DNA from: an uncultured Eubacteriales bacterium
GTDB lineage: Bacteria > Bacillota_I > Bacilli_A > RF39 > UBA660
NCBI GenBank assembly: GCA_905188025.1
Contig: CAJJKI010000012.1
Span: 1 to 38,555 of the forward strand
DNA: 38,555 bases
Direction of reading: 5' to 3'
The position numbers were made by a program, and so were the translations under genes. Below are positions 6,958-14,705 of the stretch, piece after piece. Within the stretch, counting starts at the first letter, position 1. Each line of letters opens with the position of its first letter. The notes beneath the pieces were generated by a model. The model ran no database searches, was not told the DNA's origin, and saw only the letters and a program-made list of their open reading frames with translations.

Positions 6958-7912
6958 AATTATGTTTTTCAACGATTAATTTTAATATACGGGCTTTTTC
7001 AAAGGTGTTTAGTTTTTGAGGAGTAATATTGGTAGTTGGAAGATATTCTTTTTGATCTAGAGTTGCTATTGAAAAGATAATGCTTTTTAATTCTTTATAT
7101 AATAGTTCTTTTTCTGCTATGCTTAAAGTTATATATGGGAAACGTTTATCTTTTTCATTCATTAATAAGCCCATTATATATAATATTTGATATAATTCTA
7201 TTTGATAATCTTTTTGATAATACTCTGAAATAACAGCTTTTGATAAGTCAGTATTTAATGCTTTGTGTAATAGATTATACATGATAACGGTGCTGGAATA
7301 GTCATCCATACTACCTACTTTGTCAAGAGTCATACCAAACATGGTAGTTATTTGATAATAGTATTCATCACTTTCAGTTCTTTTAGGATGAACACCAGTT
7401 GTGTAATATGTGAATTTTCTAGCCATATCAGCTGTTAGAGTATTTTCCAAAAGAAGCCATCCGTGATTTACTAAAACATTGGTATTAACTTTTTCTTCTC
7501 CAAGAGACTCAGAGAAGACTCTACTAAAAGCAAGTGTTTCTTCATTTTTTAGGTTAATGATATGTTTAGTTAGGCCAAGATATAGATTGTAACGAAGCTC
7601 TTCTTTAGGTGACGCAAGTAAATTACTACTTAAAACAATCTTTGGATCATAAGTTTGTACTGGTATATCAGTTGTTGCAATATTCAAAAACTTAAGACTA
7701 CTAAGAGACAAGAATATCTTAGAAAAATTGTAATGATAAGTATAAGCAATATAGAGATATTGTTCAAGATAGTTAACTAATTCTTTAGCAATTTCTACAC
7801 TATCGCTATAGACAACTTTTTTTGATAGTAAACACTTAGTAGTATTATTTAATACATTCTCTAGAAAAATTGGTACTTCAGGCTTTTTATGCCATTCATA
7901 GATAGTTTTCAT
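6956..7912 (-). CDS. Unrecognised 318-residue protein
   Basis: I do not recognise this protein. It is soluble-looking, with no signal peptide and no clear membrane segment, and is rich in helix-forming Leu, Tyr and Lys. Notable stretches are EELRYNLYLGLTKHIINL and, mid-protein, NHGWLLLENTLTADMARK. The second looks like the helical core of some metalloprotease-like or regulatory proteins, but no HExxH motif is present. It is the last gene of an operon with the 139- and 230-residue proteins (gaps of 12 and 25 nt), so a shared process is likely. Its ribosome-binding site is AAAGGAGA. Confidence 0.75.
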   Translation of the reverse strand: MKTIYEWHKKPEVPIFLENVLNNTTKCLLSKKVVYSDSVEIAKELVNYLEQYLYIAYTYHYNFSKIFLSLSSLKFLNIATTDIPVQTYDPKIVLSSNLLASPKEELRYNLYLGLTKHIINLKNEETLAFSRVFSESLGEEKVNTNVLVNHGWLLLENTLTADMARKFTYYTTGVHPKRTESDEYYYQITTMFGMTLDKVGSMDDYSSTVIMYNLLHKALNTDLSKAVISEYYQKDYQIELYQILYIMGLLMNEKDKRFPYITLSIAEKELLYKELKSIIFSIATLDQKEYLPTTNITPQKLNTFEKARILKLIVEKHN

Positions 7913-7924
7913 ATTTCTCCTTTA

Positions 7925-8344
7925 TTATTTCTCAATCATGTTTAATAAATTAATTTTGAAAATATCTTTTTCAGCATGAGTTTTAGATACCATAACACCT
8001 TTATAAGTAGTTAATTCTTTTTGATGACCTTCAGTTAAAATATCATCTGGTGTTAAGTTATCTAACATGATAATTTTTTGATCATGATATACTGAATAAT
8101 GTAAGATTATATCTCCATGTACTTTATTAAACATGGTATCAGTTGGTAATTTTAATTCATATTTTGTAATATTGTCTTTATCATTATGTGATACGACGAC
8201 TCCTTGAAAATCGCCTTCACGCATAGATGGATAAAAATCAAATATTAATTTTTTGTAGGCTAACATGTTGTATTTTTTAACAGCACGTTCTTTTTTTCTA
8301 AATTCATTTTCATTTAGATATTCAATAACATATGAGTTATTCAT
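7925..8344 (-). CDS. Unrecognised 139-residue protein
   Basis: I do not recognise this family. The protein is small, with no signal peptide or membrane segment. It has a basic N-terminal third (FRKKERAVKKYN) and alternating hydrophobic stretches in the middle (FQGVVVSH, DIILHYSV, KIIMLDNL) that suggest a beta-rich domain. A strong ribosome-binding site (AAGGGGGTAGGAA) lies before the ATG. It sits between two other unknown genes and probably binds one of their products, which is inference from the operon only. Confidence 0.72.
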   Translation of the reverse strand: MNNSYVIEYLNENEFRKKERAVKKYNMLAYKKLIFDFYPSMREGDFQGVVVSHNDKDNITKYELKLPTDTMFNKVHGDIILHYSVYHDQKIIMLDNLTPDDILTEGHQKELTTYKGVMVSKTHAEKDIFKINLLNMIEK

Positions 8345-8369
8345 ATTTCCTACCCCCTTAATTATATGT

Positions 8370-9062
8370 TTATTTTTTGGAATTAGGCACTCTTTTTTTA
8401 GTTTTTGATGAAACTATTTCGACAGTGTCATTTAATCCTTGATATATTTTAATTTGTTCTTGTAATTTTGTTAGTTCTTCTTTTGACATATGATCAACCC
8501 AATTTATATTGAATGCAGTGGATACTAAGTGGGTGTTTTCTAAAGTTTGTTCAGTAGCAAGTGATGTACGTCCTCTAGTAGATATATTACTTAAGATATT
8601 TTCTTCTATAGGGACTATTCCTTTTAATTCGTCAAGTGAAGAGATAACACTATCATAGGTATCAATGCTCTTTTGATGATTCTTCTTTACTTTTTCATTT
8701 ATTATGGTTCCTAAAACTCCAACACCACTTAAAGCTAACGCAGGCATAGTTAAATCAGCAGGTATTATTATAGAACTATCGATGATAGGTAACCCAAATA
8801 CTGCAAATAATGATATAGCACATGCTAATAAATACCAAAATAATATATTTGTTAGACGGTTGTTAGTTACTGTTTTAGAATTAGCAATAACTTCTCTATA
8901 TTGAGACTCTAATATTTGATATAGCCAATTAATATTTTCTCTAGTTAAATCATAAGTCCATTCTGTACCATTAGCAAAAGTAATAATTATTTCTTCCTCG
9001 GTGGTCCTTATATTAGTAATAAATGATTCCGGATTTTTGAAATATTTAGAATAATCCTTCAT
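8370..9062 (-). CDS. Unrecognised membrane protein with two central segments
   Basis: This 230-residue protein has an N-terminal soluble part (1-68), two hydrophobic segments (about 72-93 and 97-121) forming a hairpin, and a long C-terminal soluble part with coiled-coil character (SKEELTKLQEQIKIYQGL). Both ends probably face the same side of the membrane. It leads the operon 9062-6956 behind a strong promoter (9095-9123), so it may be the membrane anchor for the two soluble products. No known domain is recognised. The gene opposite it across 9063-9241 also encodes an anchored protein. Confidence 0.75.
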   Translation of the reverse strand: MKDYSKYFKNPESFITNIRTTEEEIIITFANGTEWTYDLTRENINWLYQILESQYREVIANSKTVTNNRLTNILFWYLLACAISLFAVFGLPIIDSSIIIPADLTMPALALSGVGVLGTIINEKVKKNHQKSIDTYDSVISSLDELKGIVPIEENILSNISTRGRTSLATEQTLENTHLVSTAFNINWVDHMSKEELTKLQEQIKIYQGLNDTVEIVSSKTKKRVPNSKK

Positions 9063-9094
9063 GAAAAAGCACCTCTTTCTTTAGTCGGATATAT

Positions 9095-9123
9095 ATAATA
9101 ACATAAGAATCGTTATTTGTCAA
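9095..9123 (-). promoter_or_regulatory. Promoter of the 9062-6956 operon
   Basis: A perfect -35 TTGACA (9118-9123), 17-nt spacer and -10 TATTAT (9095-9100) on the minus strand. It lies in a divergent region with the plus-strand gene at 9242. Confidence 0.85.
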
Positions 9124-9241
9124 GGATTTATGTAGCAAAAGCAAACTATTGTTTTACATAGAAAAATGATAAAATTTATATAAAAAGACTACCAAATATA
9201 TTAAAAATATGATATACTTTTTATAGTAGAGGTGAATAGAT

Positions 9242-9967
9242 ATGGGTGCTTATAAAGGAATAGTTATTGATAAGAATGATAATTATACAATATATAGTGC
9301 TAGTAGTAATGATGAAAATAATAATATACAAGAGTATTTGATTGGAATTCCTAATAATCAGGTAGAAGGCTATTCACTATATATAGATTTTCCTAATAAA
9401 GCAAGTGCTGATATAAATAAGGAAGAAATGTTTAATAGTATTAAGAATATTCAAGGATATAGTAATGATTTTGGAGCTTTAATAGTTAGACCAAGATTAC
9501 CGGAATATTTAGTAGTTAGAAATAATGACATAAATGATGATAAAATGTATTATGAATTAGCTATATCAATGATACTGTTATGTAAGGAAGTATTTAATGA
9601 AATGCTTAGTAATGGTGTTAAAATGAGACAGGAAGTATATTTAGTTAGTGATACAATATATGAAGAGGCTTTTCTTAATTGGATGAATACTAGTGATAAG
9701 ATGATGAGACTTGGTGTTAGGGATATCTTTAAGGGAATTAGACTAAGTACACAGGAAAATATACAAGAATATGATACGGGAGATGGAACTGGTAATAGTC
9801 TTAGTGGTGGACCTTCTATTAGTAGTGAGGTGACAATTAGCAAACCTAAAGTTAAAACATTAAAGCCTAGTAGTAAGTTAGGATTTGGTAGTATTTCTGG
9901 ATTAATATTGATAGTAGCTCTATCTTTAGTAGTTGGAGTAAGTATTGCTATAATGATGATAAAATAA
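9242..9967 (+). CDS. Unrecognised tail-anchored protein
   Basis: This 241-residue protein has a soluble domain (1 to about 170), a Ser/Gly/Thr/Lys-rich linker (about 172-212) and one C-terminal membrane segment (about 217-239), followed by only a lysine. That makes it tail-anchored with the main domain in the cytoplasm. I recognise no family. AGAGGTG precedes the ATG with good spacing. A -10-like TATACT at 9213-9218, or a TTTACA (9153-9158) with TATATA, could drive it. It is divergent from the three-gene unknown operon, so the four genes may form one system. Confidence 0.75.
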   Translation: MGAYKGIVIDKNDNYTIYSASSNDENNNIQEYLIGIPNNQVEGYSLYIDFPNKASADINKEEMFNSIKNIQGYSNDFGALIVRPRLPEYLVVRNNDINDDKMYYELAISMILLCKEVFNEMLSNGVKMRQEVYLVSDTIYEEAFLNWMNTSDKMMRLGVRDIFKGIRLSTQENIQEYDTGDGTGNSLSGGPSISSEVTISKPKVKTLKPSSKLGFGSISGLILIVALSLVVGVSIAIMMIK

Positions 9968-9975
9968 AGAATATA

Positions 9976-10008
9976 AATTGTGCTTTCTTGTGTGAGTGCA
10001 ATTTTTTT
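9976..10008 (+). terminator. Terminator of the tail-anchored protein gene
   Basis: AATTGTGC pairs with GTGCAATT (8 pairs, two G-U, 12-nt loop) and is followed by TTTTT on the plus strand, starting 9 nt past the stop. Confidence 0.65.
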
Positions 10009-10024
10009 ATGATCTTTCTAGGCG

Positions 10025-10062
10025 TTTAAAAGAGAACTATTTCTAGTCCTCCTATTAGTTCT
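10025..10062 (-). terminator. Terminator of the lipoprotein gene
   Basis: A 7-bp stem (AGAACTA/TAGTTCT) overlaps the stop codon and is followed by CTTTTAAA on the minus strand. The loop of 16 nt is long, so strength is uncertain. It converges with the plus-strand terminator at 9976-10008. Confidence 0.55.
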
Positions 10063-10708
10063 ATTTATTTAAATTATCTATCGAAATATAGTTTTGTGTT
10101 TTTTCATCATATATTTTACTATCGTTTAATTCTAATACGCTATAATAATTAGAAGTTGCAATATAGTCTGTCTTATTATATGAATCATAATCTAAAAATA
10201 AAATATAACTTTTTCCTATTTCAATATTGCTAGCATTTGTTGTTTTGTTTTTATTAGACGTTTCGTCAGTCAATTCAAATCTAACATATTTATCTGTTGG
10301 ATCTACATTTTTTAATCCTTGCTTTTTAATTTGTTCAGGACTTAAACTATTAATGTATTCTTTTAGTGTAACTATTCCACCATCTATTCCAACACCAATT
10401 TTTTCCTTAGAACAATCTCCTTTTAATACTTTTTCTACATTAAACATATGAATAGTCTTAGCTGTACCACTAGGTCCAATATAACTATTACTCTTTTCTA
10501 CATATTTACCTATAACAACTAATTTAGCATTAGTATATAAATCTTCAGGATAAATAATTAAATAATCGCTCATGACAGATACTTTTGTATAAATTTTTTC
10601 TTCTGGGATTTCATCAAAATTATTTAAGTCTTTATTTGTATTTAAATCTTTATTGCCACATCCTGTTAAAAGTAGGCATACTACTATAAAAATTATAATT
10701 TTTTTCAT
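10061..10708 (-). CDS. Putative lipoprotein of unknown function
   Basis: This 215-residue protein has a short signal peptide with lipobox LLTGC, so Cys17 should be lipidated and the protein held on the outer face of the membrane. The mature part starts with an Asn/Asp-rich linker and then a beta-rich domain. It contains LVVIGKYVEKSNSY, a stretch ending FNVEKVLKGD, and a YILFLDYD strand. That pattern resembles small OB-fold-like secreted domains, but I cannot name it. AAAGGAGA gives a strong ribosome-binding site. The gene follows rnfD by 71 nt and may be co-transcribed or use the weak promoter at 10745-10773. It lacks the flavin motif expected of RnfG. Confidence 0.8.
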   Translation of the reverse strand: MKKIIIFIVVCLLLTGCGNKDLNTNKDLNNFDEIPEEKIYTKVSVMSDYLIIYPEDLYTNAKLVVIGKYVEKSNSYIGPSGTAKTIHMFNVEKVLKGDCSKEKIGVGIDGGIVTLKEYINSLSPEQIKKQGLKNVDPTDKYVRFELTDETSNKNKTTNASNIEIGKSYILFLDYDSYNKTDYIATSNYYSVLELNDSKIYDEKTQNYISIDNLNK

Positions 10709-10744
10709 TATACTCTCCTTTAATATATTAAAGTGTAACTTGTT

Positions 10745-10773
10745 AGATTAAAGCTTTATAAAGATAATATCAA
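10745..10773 (-). promoter_or_regulatory. Possible promoter of the lipoprotein gene
   Basis: TTGATA (10768-10773), a 17-nt spacer and TAATCT (10745-10750) on the minus strand, 37 nt before the ATG. The -10 is poor. Confidence 0.45.
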
Positions 10774-10779
10774 TATATT

Positions 10780-11739
10780 TTAAAATATGAAATATAAGGC
10801 AGTAATGGTTAATAATGATAAGAATACTAAAACATAGATAGTTTTTGAAAAGGTATTCTCTTGATATTTTAATTTTATACTTAACTTATCTAATGGTTTT
10901 ACAAAGATAAATGATCCAATAATGATTGTGATAATAGTAGATAATTCAGGGATTATAAGGGATAAGATACTAGTAATTAGGCCAAGAATTATACCATAGA
11001 TGAGTTCTCCTTCAAAGATAGTTGGGCTTTTATAAGAGTCTGCTAGACAATAAATACTTAAGAATAAGATATTATTACTTATAAGAATATTTAGTATTTG
11101 GAATATTTCTGTACCTTTTAGAAGATTATATGATAAGATTACTAAAAGATATGTAAGAAAATATGAGAATACTAAGGGATACTTAAGTACTTTTTTATGA
11201 AAGAGATAAAATAAGGAAGTTAGAGAGATAATTGGACTAATTGGTGGCATGAGAAGAAATTTTAGGAAGCCTTTGCTACTCTCTTCGATTAGTATTGGCA
11301 AGATACTTGGGGTATTAGTAGCATACTGATAAATTAAAGCAAATAATAAGCCATATAAAGTGCTTGATAAGAAACTATTCTTAGTAGTCTTTTTTATAAT
11401 TAGAGAGATTAGTAAGGAAATTAGAGATACTAAGATATTTAGATGATTAGTTAACAAGAAGATAATTAGAGAGATAGATAAGGTATTTGATAAGGAAGAA
11501 CTAGATGAAGAAGACTTATCAATTAATCTAGATAGATATTCAAAGATAATAGCAGTTATTAGTAATACTAAAAGAGACTTTGATGATGCTATTATATGAG
11601 AGTAATCTTTTAAAAATAGATAATAGATAAAGTAATAGATGGTAAATGTAATTAGAGTATACAAGTATGTGATATTTATTTTTTTGATACTATTGGTAGA
11701 CTTAACATAGGTTTTATTAGCAGTTATAAAATTAGTCAT
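10780..11739 (-). CDS. rnfD: Divergent RnfD-like membrane subunit
   Basis: This 319-residue protein has about nine hydrophobic segments. The link to RnfD/NqrB rests on its C-terminal part: LADSYKSPTIFEGELIYG at 232-249 and the following GLITSILSL match the (T)D-x-x-(T)SP-x-x-x-x-G-x-(L/I)-(I)-(Y/F)G region of RnfD. It also rests on position after rnfC with an 8-nt overlap and an AAAGGAGG ribosome-binding site. RnfD normally carries flavin on a threonine in an S/T-G/S-A-T motif; I see no such motif around 145-170. The subunit would sit in the membrane of an ion-pumping ferredoxin:NAD oxidoreductase. Here it may have lost cofactor or changed role. Confidence 0.68.
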   Translation of the reverse strand: MTNFITANKTYVKSTNSIKKINITYLYTLITFTIYYFIYYLFLKDYSHIIASSKSLLVLLITAIIFEYLSRLIDKSSSSSSSLSNTLSISLIIFLLTNHLNILVSLISLLISLIIKKTTKNSFLSSTLYGLLFALIYQYATNTPSILPILIEESSKGFLKFLLMPPISPIISLTSLFYLFHKKVLKYPLVFSYFLTYLLVILSYNLLKGTEIFQILNILISNNILFLSIYCLADSYKSPTIFEGELIYGIILGLITSILSLIIPELSTIITIIIGSFIFVKPLDKLSIKLKYQENTFSKTIYVLVFLSLLTITALYFIF

Positions 11740-12976
11740 GAGAGGCCTCCTTTATCTTTTTAATAAGATCACGAACTTCTATTTTGGCAGGACAGACATA
11801 TGAGCATAAACCACAACCAACACATTTATCTATTTGTAATTCTTTATTTGGTTTTTTAGTACTGATAATCATTGATGGAATAAGACCACGTGGACATACT
11901 TCAGTACATTTACCACATTTGATACAAGGACTTGGTGGTGGACAGGAGTCATTCAAGAGAAGAAGGCAGTTTAAGTCTTTTGTGATAATTAATTCATCAC
12001 TAGGAATAGAGGTTCCCATCATGGCACCACCTGCTATAAGGCGAGGATTTTCAAGTTTATTAAATGGTTCTGTTTTTAAAACTAATTCACTTAGACAGGT
12101 ACCTACTCTTACTAGATAGTTAGCAGGGTGTTTAATACCAGGGCCAGCTATTGTAACAATTCTTTCTATTAATGGTTTATGATACTTTAACATTTCATAG
12201 ATAGCATAAATAGTAGATACATTATCAACGATAGCTCCTACTTCTAGAGGAAGACGGTCATAAGTTAGACCAAGAATAGTTTCAGTTAAAATTCTTTCAT
12301 AACCACATGGATAAGCATCAATAATAGGATATATTTTGATATTAGGGTAAGTGTTTATATATTTTAAGAATTGTTTAATTACTTTAGTGTTAGTTTCTTT
12401 AATAGCAATGTAGGCATATTCGATAGACATTATTTCCATGATAGCGTCAATGGCTTCGAGGATTTCTTCAGGATGATTATACATAAGCGCACTATCAGCA
12501 CTGGCATATATTTCACATTCTGTACCATTTACTAAGAGATATTTAAGAGGTTTATCAGTATTGTATTTGATATATGTTGGAAAATCGGAACCACCCATAC
12601 CAGTAATACCAAGATGCGCTAACATATAGATAAATTCTTCTTTACTATATTTAGTTATATCTTTTTTCTTACCTACTTTATCAAGATACTTTTCTTTAAA
12701 ATCATTCTCAATAACAATGCATTCTACTAAGTTGGCATTAGAGATATATTTTTCTTTAAATCCTACGACAGTACCGCTAACGGTAGATAGTAGGGGAATG
12801 TCTGATACGGGATTTTTACCAATAACGGTGCCAATACAGACATAGTCCCCTACTCTTACGGTAGGATCATATTTATAACCAAGTTTACTTTCTAGAGGTA
12901 GGTATACTACTTGTATTTTGATATCATCACGAATCTTTTTAGTGGGACTAATTTTGTTATCTTCAATAGATACCAT
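11732..12976 (-). CDS. rnfC: RnfC-like NADH-binding iron-sulfur subunit
   Basis: This 414-residue protein fits RnfC, the peripheral subunit that handles NAD(H) in the Rnf complex. Numbered from the upstream GTG (12985), the glycine-rich GMGGSDFPT (129-137) corresponds to GGAGFPT of RnfC, and NGTECE (153-158) to NGAECE. An N-terminal beta-barrel region shows VRVGDYVCIG and STVSGTV. Two 4Fe-4S sites lie near the end: C354/C357/C360/C364 and C388/C391/C394/C398. ATG at 12976 has AAAGGTG 8 nt upstream and is preferred. The protein lacks the long C-terminal extension of some RnfC. Only an RnfD-like gene follows; rnfG, rnfE, rnfA and rnfB are absent here. Confidence 0.88.
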   Translation of the reverse strand: MVSIEDNKISPTKKIRDDIKIQVVYLPLESKLGYKYDPTVRVGDYVCIGTVIGKNPVSDIPLLSTVSGTVVGFKEKYISNANLVECIVIENDFKEKYLDKVGKKKDITKYSKEEFIYMLAHLGITGMGGSDFPTYIKYNTDKPLKYLLVNGTECEIYASADSALMYNHPEEILEAIDAIMEIMSIEYAYIAIKETNTKVIKQFLKYINTYPNIKIYPIIDAYPCGYERILTETILGLTYDRLPLEVGAIVDNVSTIYAIYEMLKYHKPLIERIVTIAGPGIKHPANYLVRVGTCLSELVLKTEPFNKLENPRLIAGGAMMGTSIPSDELIITKDLNCLLLLNDSCPPPSPCIKCGKCTEVCPRGLIPSMIISTKKPNKELQIDKCVGCGLCSYVCPAKIEVRDLIKKIKEASHD

Positions 12977-13086
12977 GATTATCACACCTTTCTTTAGTTT
13001 GTTAGTTATTTACTTCTAAGTTAATTATACAATAAAATATAATAAATTCCTAGAAAAATGTTAAGAAATGTCCTATTATGAAGAAA

Positions 13087-13123
13087 AAAAGGCCTATACA
13101 GGATGGTTAATTGTATGAGCCTT
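13087..13123 (-). terminator. Terminator of the CofE-like gene
   Basis: AAGGC-ct-ATAC pairs with GTAT-ga-GCCTT (9 pairs around a 2x2 internal loop), followed by seven T on the minus strand. It lies about 30 nt past the stop. Confidence 0.82.
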
Positions 13124-13150
13124 ATGGGTTATTTTTTATTATTTATTATT

Positions 13151-14335
13151 TTAGTCGTTAGCATAATTATCAAAGTATCCTTGGATAAATACTACCGGGG
13201 TACCTTTATCTCCTGATCCTGAAGTTAGGTCACATAATGAGCCAATTAGATCAGTTAATCTTCTTGGAGTTGTACCTTGAGTAACCATTTTTCCTTTTAG
13301 ATCAGAATCTTTATGTTTAATTTCTTCTTTGATAGCTGTAGCTAGTTCTTCACCACGAAGATCAGCAAATTTATTATCAGAAACGTATTTTAGTTTTATT
13401 TCGTTTGGAGTACCTTCTAGGCCTTTAGTGTATGCTGGGGATACTACAGGGTCAGCTAATTCCCAAATGTGGCCAACTGGATCTTTGAAAGCACCATCTC
13501 CATAGACCATGACTTCTATATCTTTGCCAGTTAGTTCAAATAAACGGTCATGGATTTCTTTTATTAAAACAGGGCCAGTTTTAGGGAAGAGTTTTAATCT
13601 TTCTTCAGTTGATTTATTAGAACCTAAAAGGCCATATTCAGGGTTAAAACCAGAGCCGTCAATAGGACTATTCATAATTTCGTATAGGCCATAAATGTGA
13701 GCTCCTAGGGCTGATAATGTTTCTTTAGTTTTGTATCTTGTGTGAATGTCACAATTAATGACGTTATTTGTATATTTTAGGATATCACGTGGATTGTTAG
13801 AGAAAACAAATTCTACTTCACAATTCTCGCTATGAATTAGATCACGATAGAAATCTACCATATTAATTCCTGTAAATGGATGGAGAAAACTACCAAAATA
13901 TTTTGTATAATCACTTTCACTAATGACGTCTCCTAGAGTGAAGGGGCTATTTGATAAGGTATCTTCATCCATAATACCATTACCTACTTCATCACTTGGA
14001 AATGATAAGAGCATAGTTATTTTATTCATTCCACGAGCTATTCCTTTTAAGATCATAGAAAATCTATTTCTACTAAGAATGGGATATACTAATCCTACTT
14101 CTTTAGCAGGGAATTTGTTTGTGACGTCTTTGCTAATATCATCTACGGATACGTAATTTCCTTCAGATATACCTACTACGGCTTCGGTAATAGCAACGAT
14201 ATCATGATCGTGGAAGGTAAAACCTTCACTTTCTTTTGCTTTCATTAGGGAATCTATTACTGTATCCCTTAAGTTTGTATCTTCTTTTATGATAGGGGTT
14301 CTAATGCCTCTTACCACTGTACCGACATATCTCAT
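13151..14335 (-). CDS. CofE-like (F420-0:glutamate ligase family) protein
   Basis: This 394-residue protein begins MRYVGTVVRGIRTPI and contains HDIVAITEAVVG and YPILSRNRFSMILKGIARG, matching the Firmicutes group of coenzyme F420-0:L-glutamate ligase-like proteins. True CofE adds glutamates to F420-0, but fermentative Bacilli do not make F420 and no other F420 gene is near. The protein may ligate an amino acid to another phospho-compound. The final part (GSLCDLTSGSGDKGTPVVF) is conserved in this group. AAGGAGG with a good spacing precedes the ATG. It is a single-gene unit with a strong terminator (13087-13123). Confidence 0.85.
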   Translation of the reverse strand: MRYVGTVVRGIRTPIIKEDTNLRDTVIDSLMKAKESEGFTFHDHDIVAITEAVVGISEGNYVSVDDISKDVTNKFPAKEVGLVYPILSRNRFSMILKGIARGMNKITMLLSFPSDEVGNGIMDEDTLSNSPFTLGDVISESDYTKYFGSFLHPFTGINMVDFYRDLIHSENCEVEFVFSNNPRDILKYTNNVINCDIHTRYKTKETLSALGAHIYGLYEIMNSPIDGSGFNPEYGLLGSNKSTEERLKLFPKTGPVLIKEIHDRLFELTGKDIEVMVYGDGAFKDPVGHIWELADPVVSPAYTKGLEGTPNEIKLKYVSDNKFADLRGEELATAIKEEIKHKDSDLKGKMVTQGTTPRRLTDLIGSLCDLTSGSGDKGTPVVFIQGYFDNYAND

Positions 14336-14643
14336 ATAAATCCTCCTTGTATGTTAGTTATAATTTAATTTTATCATATAATATATAAATAGAAAAGATA
14401 AAATTAGTTAATTATGTAAACTAAGGGGATTATTTTTGATTAAATAACGGGTATTTTGAAGTTAATATATATGAATGGTGTTAGTGATGAATTTGATATG
14501 TGTGAATGTGATATTAGAATGAGAATAATTTTTGTGATATATATGGAGATTATTTTGATTAAATTAAAGATATGAAAAAGACACTGATTTGGAATAAATT
14601 AACTATTGGTAAAATTTAGAATATCAAATATGCGTAAAGTGTA
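14336..14643. other. Divergent intergenic region with an imperfect repeat
   Basis: No gene is seen between the CofE-like gene and the plus-strand RNase R. A direct repeat of about 20 bp, differing by an indel and one base (GGGGATTATTTTTGATTAAA at 14425-14444 and GGAGATTATTTTGATTAAA at 14545-14563), is the only structure noticed. The right end merges into the promoter at 14644. Confidence 0.5.
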
Positions 14644-14672
14644 TTGTAATTTATATGATATTAGATTATATT
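14644..14672 (+). promoter_or_regulatory. Possible promoter of the RNase R-like gene
   Basis: TTGTAA (14644-14649), a 17-nt spacer and TATATT (14667-14672) on the plus strand, 33 nt before the ATG at 14706. The region is very AT-rich, so chance is possible. Confidence 0.5.
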
Positions 14673-14705
14673 TAAGTTAACTAAAGGGTAAATGGAGTGT
14701 ATTTA

